6,489 nucleotides of DNA, taken from assembly GCA_035416745.1 (NCBI GenBank), contig DAOLNV010000094.1, positions 12,752-19,240 on the forward strand. Direction: 5' to 3'. The DNA comes from Candidatus Hydrogenedentota bacterium. GTDB taxonomy: Bacteria > Hydrogenedentota > Hydrogenedentia > Hydrogenedentales > SLHB01. The position numbers were made by a program, and so were the translations under genes. Positions 1 to 5,879 of this stretch are shown piece by piece (the stretch's first letter is position 1; every line of letters starts with the position of its first letter). The notes beneath the pieces are model-generated. The model saw only the letters and a program-made list of their open reading frames with translations. It did not search any database and was not told the DNA's origin.

Positions 1-94
1 AGGGGCGGCAGGACGCAGCCCAGGGCCAGCCACGCGGAACGCGTGGCGCAGCCCTGGGACCTTGGCCAACCCTTCCCTCAGCCCCGCAAGGGGC
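1..94 (-). repeat. Three-hairpin intergenic repeat element, left copy (cut by the window edge)
   Basis: The centre (19-58) is a 40-base two-tier palindrome: CCCAGGGC with GCCCTGGG outside, GCCACGCG with CGCGTGGC inside, and a 3-base loop (GAA). A small hairpin GCCCC-GCAA-GGGGC lies at 81-94, and AGGGGCG at 1-7 is half of a third. Positions 1-59 match the reverse complement of 5520-5578 at about 55 of 59 bases by eye. There is no sign of coding. It looks like one member of a dispersed intergenic palindromic family (REP/BIME-like). Confidence 0.8.
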
Positions 95-179
95 GGTGGA
101 ATCTGCATGTGAGGGCAGTTGAAGAGATTATGCGCTGGATGCTCAGGCTACGTTGCAGGCGGGTCGCTCGCAGCATCTT

Positions 180-235
180 GACCGGCGAGGGCGGCGGTCC
201 CACACGGGCAGGAGCGAGGGCGCCGGTCCCACACG
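180..235 (-). repeat. Two tandem copies of a GGTCCCACACG-type repeat
   Basis: GCGAGGGCGSCGGTCCCACACG occurs at 185-206 and 214-235, 29 bases apart, with one difference (G or C at the S). The stretch from GACCGGCG (180) to 212 is about 30/33 identical to the reverse complement of 5685-5717, so it belongs to the same family as the 72-bp tandem repeat on the far side of the gene, in opposite orientation. Confidence 0.75.
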
Positions 236-273
236 ATGTGAAAGCCGCGCCGGATGGGGTCACGCCGAACATC

Positions 274-309
274 GCCCCGGGACGGCGCGCTGTCCGTCCC
301 GGGGCTTTT
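274..309. terminator. Strong hairpin behind the A2M stop codon, likely terminator
   Basis: A perfect 12-bp stem (274-285 with 294-305, GCCCCGGGACGG and its complement) closes an 8-base loop. It starts 17 bases after the A2M stop codon. The T-run (306-309, TTTT) lies on the plus-strand side, so as an intrinsic terminator it fits plus-strand transcription best; read from the A2M gene the stem is preceded by AAAA and followed by GATGTT, without a U-tract. It may still end or protect the A2M transcript, but factor-independent termination in that direction is not shown by the sequence. Confidence 0.6.
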
Positions 310-321
310 CTCGGGAGAGGG

Positions 322-3300
322 TTATTCGACGAGGATGGCCTGAGGAGAAGCCGTGCCCTCGTTCTCGGGGTTGTAGTAGTCGTACACGCGCGAACTGGGC
401 GTCTGTGCGCGCAGGGGGAATTTGGCGCGCAGCGCGTACTGGAATTCGATCACGCCGTTGCCGTCGATGCGCTCGAAATAGACGATGATCTGGCGGCCGG
501 TCATCTCGTATTTCTGGATGGTCTTGTTTTCGACGAGTTTTTCGAGGTCGGCGGCCTGCACTTCGAACCCGGGCGGAATGCCGAGGTCAACGATAATCAT
601 CTGCGCGGCATTCGGACGGTTGTTGGTGACTTTCACGCGGGCCGTGACCATGTCGTTCACGGCGAGCCGGGTCTTGTCGTAGGCCACCTCGATGCTCATG
701 GGCGCCTGCTCGGGCTGAGCGGCAACCCACGGCGTGTAGAACCGCCCCACCACCTGGTACAGCATCGAGCCTTCGCCATCGATAGTGAGCGTCACGGTAT
801 TGCTGCCGGCCTTGGTCTTCTCGCCCAGGTCGACCAGCCGCATGACGTCGCAGTCTTCCGGAGTCACCGCCAATTCCGATACCTGTTCGCCGTTCAGCGC
901 GACCGTGACCTTCGCGTTGACGGTCTCGGTGCGGCTGCCCAGCGACAGCATGAGGGCCTTGAGCGCCAGGATGGTCGCCTGGGTGGAACCCCAATGGCCT
1001 TGGGCGCTTTTCTTCTGGATGATGTAGGTGAGCGCCTTGGTGGTGGTCTCAGGGTACCGGTTCGCGTTCAGGAAGGCGATCGTCGCGAGGGCGGTGGTCT
1101 CGATGTCGGCCGCGTCGCCCTCGGTGAAGGTGACCGTGCCGGAACCACCCTTCCAATGGGCGGTGTCCTTCTCCTCGACGCGCATGTCGTGGAGTTTCTC
1201 GAGCACGCGGAGGGTCCAGGCGTCTTTCGGATTCCACGCCACCAATGCGTTGGCCACGAGGGCGAGGGTATACGGCTCCTTGCAGCTCTCCCAGTTGTCG
1301 CGGATGTAGGAAATGGCCTTGTCGGCCTCGGCGCCTTTGCCGCCGGTGCCTAGAACCGCCTCGGCGATGTATGCGGTCACAAGCAGCCCGCTGTTCTGGA
1401 TGCCGGCCCACGATTCCGCGTGGAGGTACTGCTCGTCGGGTTTCCACGAGCCGTCCGCTTCCTGTTTCGAGAGGAGCCATGCGCGGGTGCGCTCGATAAC
1501 CGCCGGATCCACCTCGTGGACCTCGGCCATGTCGCAGAACTCTTTCAAGCCCCACGCGGTAAGGACCTTATTGGCCGGGGCGTCGCCGAACCACGAGAAG
1601 CCGCCGCCCTGAACCTCATAGGACAGGAGGCGCTGGTAGCCGGCGTTGATGAACCCCTCGGCCTTCATCTGGGTCTCGGGGTTGATCTGCTCCGTGGCTT
1701 TCATGTACTGCACGACGAGAATGTTGGGATACGTGACCGAGCTGGTCTGTTCGAAGCAGCCAAACGGCATCTGGAGCATGCTGTCCAGCCCGTCGACGAT
1801 CTGGCTGTACACGCCGGGATAGATGCGCACGAGGATCTTGCTCGCGCCCTCGACGGCGTTGCCCGGGATCTCGATAGTGTGCTCGACCTTGGCCGAGAGC
1901 CGGTCGCTGAAGGTCACGTTCTGTTCTTCGCCGTCGGGCCGCACTTCGATGTCGCGGCGGATGGCATCGCTCATCTGGGAACCGTAGGCCCAGACGGTCA
2001 GGCGGTGCTTGCCCAGCTCGACGACTTCGATGGGGAAGTACATCGACGTGACCTGGCCGGGCTGGAGCGAGATAGTGCGTTCTGCCTCGCCTTCGAGCTT
2101 GAACCAGGGTTCCACCTCGAACTTGAGCCGCACGTCCTGGGCTTGTTCGAGATAGTTATAGAGCACCACGGGGATCGATACCTTGTCGTGCTGCGTCAGC
2201 GAGACGGGCAGGTCAAGGTCGACAAAGAAATCCTGGAACACCAGGATGCCGCTGTCCTTGCTGCCGAGCGCGCCGGTCTTCGACGACGCCATGGCCGTCA
2301 TGCGCCACGTGGTGATGCTGTCGGCGAGGTCTACGCCCAGCACCGCCACGCCTTGCGCGTCGGTGATGAGGGCGGGCTCGAAGAGCAGGGTTTCAGGGAA
2401 ATACTCGCGCAACCGCGGCGCAGGGGGTTCACCGGCCGCAGAGCCGCTCGTCGGCATCGTCGTCGCCGCTGGCTTGGCGGCTTCGGCGGGAGCCGCCATG
2501 GGCGGAGGCGCCGCGAGGTCCGCTATCACTTCCATCTGTGCGCCTGCCATCACTTTCATGCGCCCGCGAACAAGGCCGCCTGCAATACCCCCAAAATCCG
2601 CCACATCCTCCTGGACCTCACCCGCCCAGGATTCGCGCCGGAGGTCGTCCTGGGTATTCGGGAGCCCGTCGGGCCCGTTCGAGAACATGGTGAACCGCAG
2701 CCCGCGGTGGGACTTGTCGGCGAATTCGAATCGGTAGGTGTTGCCCCAGGGGTCGCGGACCTCGTTGTCGCGCAGCCGGTGGCTCCGGAGCATGATCTGG
2801 ACGAGGTTGTCGGGCACGTCCCAGTGGTATTCGCGCAGATACTCGGAAATGGCGCGGTGCACCCGCTCGAGGTCGCGCTGCATCCGGGCGTCGAGGGCCT
2901 GGTCGGCCGCTTCGCGTTTGCCCATGAAGGTGTTGACCTTGACGGGCGGCATCGGGGGCTCGGGCGACGACGCCAGCAGGACCTCGGCCGCGCGCTGCTG
3001 GGCCGCGGTCCATTCGGCAGGTTTCGGCACCGGGACGGGACCCTCGGGCACCGTGCCGGCCACGATGTCGCTCATTTCGTAGCCGTGGATCTCATAGCGC
3101 GGCTGCATGATCTCTTTTTCGAGGGTGAAATAGACTTTCTCGAGCCCGGGATGAATCTCCTGCAGGGCAAACACGCTCTCGTCGACGATCGCGATGCCCA
3201 AGGCGGCGGGCGTGGGTTTGCCCGACGCGTCGGTGACGGCAAACCGCAACTGGGCCTGTTCGCCGGGACGGTAGGTCTGTTTGTCGAGGGCGATGTTCAT

Positions 3301-5226
3301 GTTCAGCGCGTCGGCGGGGTTGACGTATAACAGGCGCGTGTCGCGGATGATGTCCGTGCCGGGCGTGAACACGTAAGCCTGGAGGACGGCCGACCCGAAC
3401 AGGGAGGGGTCGATGTCGAACTCGAGCGAGGCCTTTCCCGCGGCCAAATCGGCGGTCTGCGTCATCACCGTCTGCCCTTCGCGCACCATGTCGAAATAGA
3501 CCGTGCCTGAGGGCTTGGTGGCATAGACTTCCGCGCGGATGGTCTCGCCCACGTTGTAGAGGGTCTTGTCGGTGCGGAGGATGATCTGTTCCGCGCCGGT
3601 CTTGCCTTCGAGCGTGACCTGTTTCTCGACGCTGCGCCCTTGTTTGTCGCGCGCTTTGACGGTCAAGCCCCAGTCGCCTTCGTGCGACGGGGTATAAGCG
3701 ATGGTCACGATGCCCAGGTCGTCAGTAGTGTAGGGTTTGTTCTCATCGAGGCCGGTGACCACCGTGGCCCCCTGCGCCGGGCTGCCGTCCGGGTAGGCCA
3801 CGAGCACATGAATGCGGTTCTCGAGGTTCGGGACCAGTTTGCCGCTCTCGGGCACGACATACACCATCAACGGTGCGGCGGCTACGGGCTTCATAATCAC
3901 TTTCTCTTCGCGGTGGTCAGCCGTATCCACCACGACCGCCTCGAGACGGACCGACGCCTGGCCCTGTTCGAGCGGCGTGCCCGCAAAGAACTCCGGCAGG
4001 GGGATTTCGAACGACCAGTGGCCCTTATCATCGAGGGTGCCGTCAGCCGTGGCGAACTCCTCGAATTCAACCTCGAATTTCGACGCGCTGATGGTCACTT
4101 TTCCCGCTGAAACCGGTTTGCCGAAGAAGTAATCGGCCTGGACCTCGCCCTTGAGCGTCTCGCCCGGCAAATAGAAGTCTTTGTCGGCCGACAGGCCGAT
4201 CTTGTACTTGGGCAGCACGTACCGCTCGACCCGGACCTGTTTCTCGGACTCGGTGTTGCCCAGGATGGCCCGCACGATGTATTCGCCGACATTGACCTCG
4301 GTCGCGAGCTCGAAATCGGCGGCGGCGATGCCGAATGCGTCCGTAGCGAGCTTTTTCTTGAAGACCTTGTTGCCCTTGGAGTCCATGACCTCGAACACGG
4401 CCTCTTTTTCGGCTTCGGGATGCAAGTCGGCCGCGGCGAGGCTCAGCGCGCGCATCTGGATGGTCTGTCCGGGCTGGTACAGGGGTTTGTCGGTCGTAAG
4501 GAGGATTTTCGAGACGCGCTTGACGGTGACCGGCTGGGTGACCTCGTCTTGGCCGAGCCCTTCAGACGCCACGGTGATGCGCAGCTGGCCCGTGCCTTCC
4601 ACGTTGTCCGGCACGGTGAACACGGCCTCGAGCGTGCCGTCTTCAGTGGTTTTCCCGGCATGGAGGAGCTGTTCCTTGTCCCCGGCGGTGAGGAATATGG
4701 CCACGGAGGCGTTGGCGACGGGCTCCTGGTTCGCATGGTTGAGGGCGACAACGCGCACGGTGGCCGCGCTGCCGGAGAGCAGGTTGCTGTAGGCGACGAC
4801 GCGCGTCTCGAGCTGCGCCATCGCGTCCACGAGCTGTTTGGCCCCTGTTTCCCGGCCGCTGGGGCCGTCAAAGACATACTGAATCATGTACAACGGGATC
4901 CTGCTCTCATCGAGCGTGCTCGGCAGGGTGACGGCTACCTGGCTGGCTCCGGGGTCGAGGGCCACCTGGTTGGATATCCGGGCGACCGGACCTCCCTCGA
5001 GGTCCGTAATCTGGACCTCGAGGCTGGCCCCCGTCCGGGCTGAGCCGGGGTTGACGGCCTTCGCCCGTACCTCAAATCCGGAGGGAACCCGCATCACCTG
5101 GAGCGATTCACGGACGAGGCAGGGCGCATTCGCCGCGCGTGCCTGAGGGGTCAGGGCAAGCAGGGAGACAATCACAACGAACAGGAATACGAGAGGGGTG
5201 CACGAGAAGCCGGCATGTTTCCGCAT
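322..5226 (-). CDS. Secreted alpha-2-macroglobulin family thioester protein with a pseudopilin-like insert in the bait region
   Basis: Predicted broad-spectrum protease trap of the alpha-2-macroglobulin (A2M)/complement C3 superfamily, 1634 residues. Seen: signal peptide (1-31); Ig-like macroglobulin repeats, among them TDKPLYQPGQT (245-255), YVLPKYKI followed by YFFGKPV (336-372), TDKTLYNVGET (552-562) and VDESVFAL (681-688); a long bait/insert region (about 705-937); REYFPETLLFEP and SITTWRMTA (940-978), the A2M domain signature; thioester GCFEQ (C1157, Q1160) in an alpha-helical thioester domain (about 1145-1430) with likely catalytic H1269; and a C-terminal receptor-binding-like domain (about 1505-1634) ending in VYDYYNPEN. 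Human A2M is about 1470 residues and E. coli YfhM about 1650. The start is M at 5226, because it gives a clean signal peptide and a GGAGG ribosome site; the frame is open 29 codons further upstream, but that extension would bury the signal. No lipobox, so probably soluble periplasmic or secreted. Family assignment is very secure; the protease-trap role is inferred from the family. Confidence 0.96.
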   Translation of the reverse strand: MRKHAGFSCTPLVFLFVVIVSLLALTPQARAANAPCLVRESLQVMRVPSGFEVRAKAVNPGSARTGASLEVQITDLEGGPVARISNQVALDPGASQVAVTLPSTLDESRIPLYMIQYVFDGPSGRETGAKQLVDAMAQLETRVVAYSNLLSGSAATVRVVALNHANQEPVANASVAIFLTAGDKEQLLHAGKTTEDGTLEAVFTVPDNVEGTGQLRITVASEGLGQDEVTQPVTVKRVSKILLTTDKPLYQPGQTIQMRALSLAAADLHPEAEKEAVFEVMDSKGNKVFKKKLATDAFGIAAADFELATEVNVGEYIVRAILGNTESEKQVRVERYVLPKYKIGLSADKDFYLPGETLKGEVQADYFFGKPVSAGKVTISASKFEVEFEEFATADGTLDDKGHWSFEIPLPEFFAGTPLEQGQASVRLEAVVVDTADHREEKVIMKPVAAAPLMVYVVPESGKLVPNLENRIHVLVAYPDGSPAQGATVVTGLDENKPYTTDDLGIVTIAYTPSHEGDWGLTVKARDKQGRSVEKQVTLEGKTGAEQIILRTDKTLYNVGETIRAEVYATKPSGTVYFDMVREGQTVMTQTADLAAGKASLEFDIDPSLFGSAVLQAYVFTPGTDIIRDTRLLYVNPADALNMNIALDKQTYRPGEQAQLRFAVTDASGKPTPAALGIAIVDESVFALQEIHPGLEKVYFTLEKEIMQPRYEIHGYEMSDIVAGTVPEGPVPVPKPAEWTAAQQRAAEVLLASSPEPPMPPVKVNTFMGKREAADQALDARMQRDLERVHRAISEYLREYHWDVPDNLVQIMLRSHRLRDNEVRDPWGNTYRFEFADKSHRGLRFTMFSNGPDGLPNTQDDLRRESWAGEVQEDVADFGGIAGGLVRGRMKVMAGAQMEVIADLAAPPPMAAPAEAAKPAATTMPTSGSAAGEPPAPRLREYFPETLLFEPALITDAQGVAVLGVDLADSITTWRMTAMASSKTGALGSKDSGILVFQDFFVDLDLPVSLTQHDKVSIPVVLYNYLEQAQDVRLKFEVEPWFKLEGEAERTISLQPGQVTSMYFPIEVVELGKHRLTVWAYGSQMSDAIRRDIEVRPDGEEQNVTFSDRLSAKVEHTIEIPGNAVEGASKILVRIYPGVYSQIVDGLDSMLQMPFGCFEQTSSVTYPNILVVQYMKATEQINPETQMKAEGFINAGYQRLLSYEVQGGGFSWFGDAPANKVLTAWGLKEFCDMAEVHEVDPAVIERTRAWLLSKQEADGSWKPDEQYLHAESWAGIQNSGLLVTAYIAEAVLGTGGKGAEADKAISYIRDNWESCKEPYTLALVANALVAWNPKDAWTLRVLEKLHDMRVEEKDTAHWKGGSGTVTFTEGDAADIETTALATIAFLNANRYPETTTKALTYIIQKKSAQGHWGSTQATILALKALMLSLGSRTETVNAKVTVALNGEQVSELAVTPEDCDVMRLVDLGEKTKAGSNTVTLTIDGEGSMLYQVVGRFYTPWVAAQPEQAPMSIEVAYDKTRLAVNDMVTARVKVTNNRPNAAQMIIVDLGIPPGFEVQAADLEKLVENKTIQKYEMTGRQIIVYFERIDGNGVIEFQYALRAKFPLRAQTPSSRVYDYYNPENEGTASPQAILVE
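1747..1758 (-). other. Internal thioester motif CFEQ (C1157-Q1160)
   Basis: The codons read TGC TTC GAG CAG within PFGCFEQTSS. In A2M and complement C3 the motif is GCGEQ, and the Cys side chain and Gln carbonyl form the thioester. Here the central Gly is Phe, while the reactive Cys and Gln are kept; bacterial relatives often vary at this position. A histidine 112 residues downstream (H1269, codon 1420-1422, in YLHAESWAG) sits where complement C3 has its transacylation histidine (HQEMIGG, about 116 residues from the Cys). The thioester is therefore likely functional. Confidence 0.85.
2407..2514 (-). other. Pro/Ala-rich linker, probable protease bait segment
   Basis: Residues about 905-940 are low in complexity: Pro, Ala, Ser, Thr, Gly and Met dominate (APPPM, APAEAAKPA, SGSAAGEPPAP) up to the REYFPET motif that opens the next domain. 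A flexible, exposed and compositionally simple segment at this position is what the A2M mechanism needs for cleavage by many proteases. A second Pro-rich stretch (about 724-762) lies on the other side of the pseudopilin-like domain, so the insert is bracketed by two flexible linkers. Assignment as the bait is inferred from position and composition. Confidence 0.55.
2641..2886 (-). other. GspG/pseudopilin-like domain inserted in the A2M bait region
   Basis: Residues about 781-862. An amphipathic helix (RDLERVHRAISEYLREY, about 784-800) is followed by a spacer, then DPWGN (825-829) and YRFEF, then FSNGPDGLPNTQDDL (848-862). This order matches the C-terminal half of type II secretion major pseudopilins (GspG family): helix, KDPWGNPY, and an S-x-G-x-DG...DD loop that binds calcium in GspG. 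The N-terminal membrane helix and prepilin peptidase site of real pseudopilins are absent, so only the soluble domain is represented. Its location, between the VDESVFAL strand (681-688) and REYFPET (940-946), is where A2M proteins carry the bait region. The resemblance is by motif recognition, not by alignment. Confidence 0.72.
5134..5226 (-). other. Signal peptide (Sec, type I) of the A2M protein
   Basis: Residues 1-31. A short basic start (MRKH) is followed by an unbroken hydrophobic stretch (about residues 11-26, rich in Val, Leu, Phe and Ile) and then TPQARA, an A-x-A cleavage site (A29-R30-A31). The first mature cysteine, C36, sits in NAPC well after the hydrophobic core and lacks the lipobox consensus, so the protein is unlike the lipoprotein YfhM of E. 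coli and is probably released as a soluble protein. Confidence 0.88.
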
Positions 5227-5235
5227 GGTCCAAAT

Positions 5236-5240
5236 CCTCC
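5236..5240 (-). promoter_or_regulatory. Ribosome binding site of the A2M gene
   Basis: The minus strand reads CCGGAGGATTTGGACC directly before the ATG at 5226. GGAGG is a strong Shine-Dalgarno core with nine bases between it and the start codon. It decides the start in favour of the signal-peptide methionine over the ATGs at 5313 and 5304 in the same frame. Confidence 0.8.
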
Positions 5241-5307
5241 GGTTCGGTAATGGCTTTGGGGCCGCATATCCCGCAGCGTGGCGTTGGATGCTTCTGCGCC
5301 CCATACC

Positions 5308-5337
5308 ATACAACGTTTGATGTCATTCAGCGTTCAA
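5308..5337 (-). promoter_or_regulatory. Weak candidate promoter for the A2M gene
   Basis: On the minus strand TTGAAC (5337-5332) and TTGTAT (5313-5308) are separated by 18 bases and resemble sigma-70 -35 and -10 boxes. Transcription would begin about 75 bases before the start codon. The region is one of the few AT-richer spots in the flank, which supports a promoter here, but the -10 match is poor and other sigma factors are possible. Confidence 0.25.
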
Positions 5338-5343
5338 AAGTTG

Positions 5344-5374
5344 CTCCCGGGGGTTTGCGTCCGCCCCCCGGGAG
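5344..5374. other. 10-bp hairpin upstream of the A2M gene
   Basis: CTCCCGGGGG (5344-5353) pairs perfectly with CCCCCGGGAG (5365-5374) around an 11-base loop. Read on the minus strand the stem is followed by CAACTTTTG, a loose terminator shape. It lies immediately upstream of the candidate promoter, so it may block read-through from upstream into the A2M gene, or be another intergenic palindrome. Confidence 0.45.
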
Positions 5375-5392
5375 GCTACACCTGATGAGACC

Positions 5393-5450
5393 CCATCCGG
5401 TCCCGAGGGTTCGCCCAGGCCCGGAGAACCGGCCGCAATCTGCCGGATGG
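5393..5450. other. Possible nested stem-loop between the hairpin and the right repeat element
   Basis: CCATCCGG (5393-5400) can pair with CCGGATGG (5443-5450), and inside it GGTTC (5408-5412) with GAACC (5426-5430). The pairing is separated by unpaired stretches, so this is weak evidence. I recognise no known RNA family. Confidence 0.25.
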
Positions 5451-5485
5451 AGGCGGCAGACGGGTGCACGAAAGGGGCCTCTTCC

Positions 5486-5585
5486 GCCCCTCCGGGGCTG
5501 GATGGTGGGGTGGGCGGGATCCCAGGGCTGCGCCACGCGTACCGCGTGGCTGGCCCTGGGCTACGGCCTGTCGCCCCTGCGGGGC
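5486..5585 (+). repeat. Three-hairpin intergenic repeat element, right copy
   Basis: Complete copy of the element seen at the left edge, in opposite orientation. Its parts in order are GCCCC-TCC-GGGGC (5486-5498), the 40-base two-tier palindrome (5521-5560; outer stem 8 bp, inner stem 8 bp, loop TAC) and GCCCC-TGC-GGGGC (5573-5585). Every arm is perfectly paired, and the two copies differ in loops and spacers rather than in stems. This suggests that the structure is what is kept. Confidence 0.82.
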
Positions 5586-5684
5586 TCGAAAGTGCGACGA
5601 TGGATTGTCCCAGGGCGGGAGTTACAGGGGCAGAAGAAGTGAAGGCCCGATGCAGAAACACGACGTTGTGGTAAGGGCTTCCCG
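5586..5684. other. Short stretch without recognisable feature
   Basis: Between the right three-hairpin element and the 72-bp duplication I see no gene, no strong palindrome and no repeat shared with other parts of the window. Confidence 0.5.
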
Positions 5685-5828
5685 CCCGCCCGTGTGGGAC
5701 CGGCGCCCCCGCCGGTCGGAAGTTCGTGGACGATGTGGCCGCGGCAGATATCCCGGCCCGCCCGTGTGGGACCGGCGCCCCCGCCGGTCGGAAGTTCGTG
5801 GACGATGTGGCCGCGGCAGATATCCCGG
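5685..5828 (+). repeat. Perfect 72-bp tandem duplication
   Basis: The units 5685-5756 and 5757-5828 are identical at every base. A third unit starts at 5829 (CCCGCACTTGGGAC) but departs quickly. Each unit contains a perfect hairpin, GACCGGCG-CCCC-CGCCGGTC (5698-5717 and 5770-5789). The zero divergence implies a recent duplication. The unit is a multiple of three, so reading frames stay open through it on both strands, but no start signal or protein family supports translation. Confidence 0.9.
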
Positions 5829-5879
5829 CCCGCACTTGGGACATCCCCGCCTGGGGCACAACAGTCCGATACAGCGCCA

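Noticed and set aside
43..1353. Long plus-strand open frame of 436 codons opposite the A2M gene
   Set aside because: It is antisense to the conserved 3' part of the A2M gene, which has clear family motifs throughout; the frame is open because of high GC at third positions, and its protein shows no recognisable domain.
1420..3330. Plus-strand open frame of 636 codons opposite the middle of the A2M gene
   Set aside because: Same reason: it is the complement of well-supported A2M coding sequence, is rich in His, Arg, Gly and Val as shadow frames are, and has no convincing start or family.
5227..5313. Upstream start of the A2M gene at 5313 (29 residues longer)
   Set aside because: The added residues would precede and spoil the signal peptide, the ATG overlaps the candidate -10 box, and the GGAGG site belongs to the start at 5226.
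1..5585. Composite transposon bounded by the inverted hairpin elements
   Set aside because: There is no transposase in the window, no target-site duplication that I can see, and the order of the two repeat families differs on the two sides; dispersed intergenic repeats explain the picture better.
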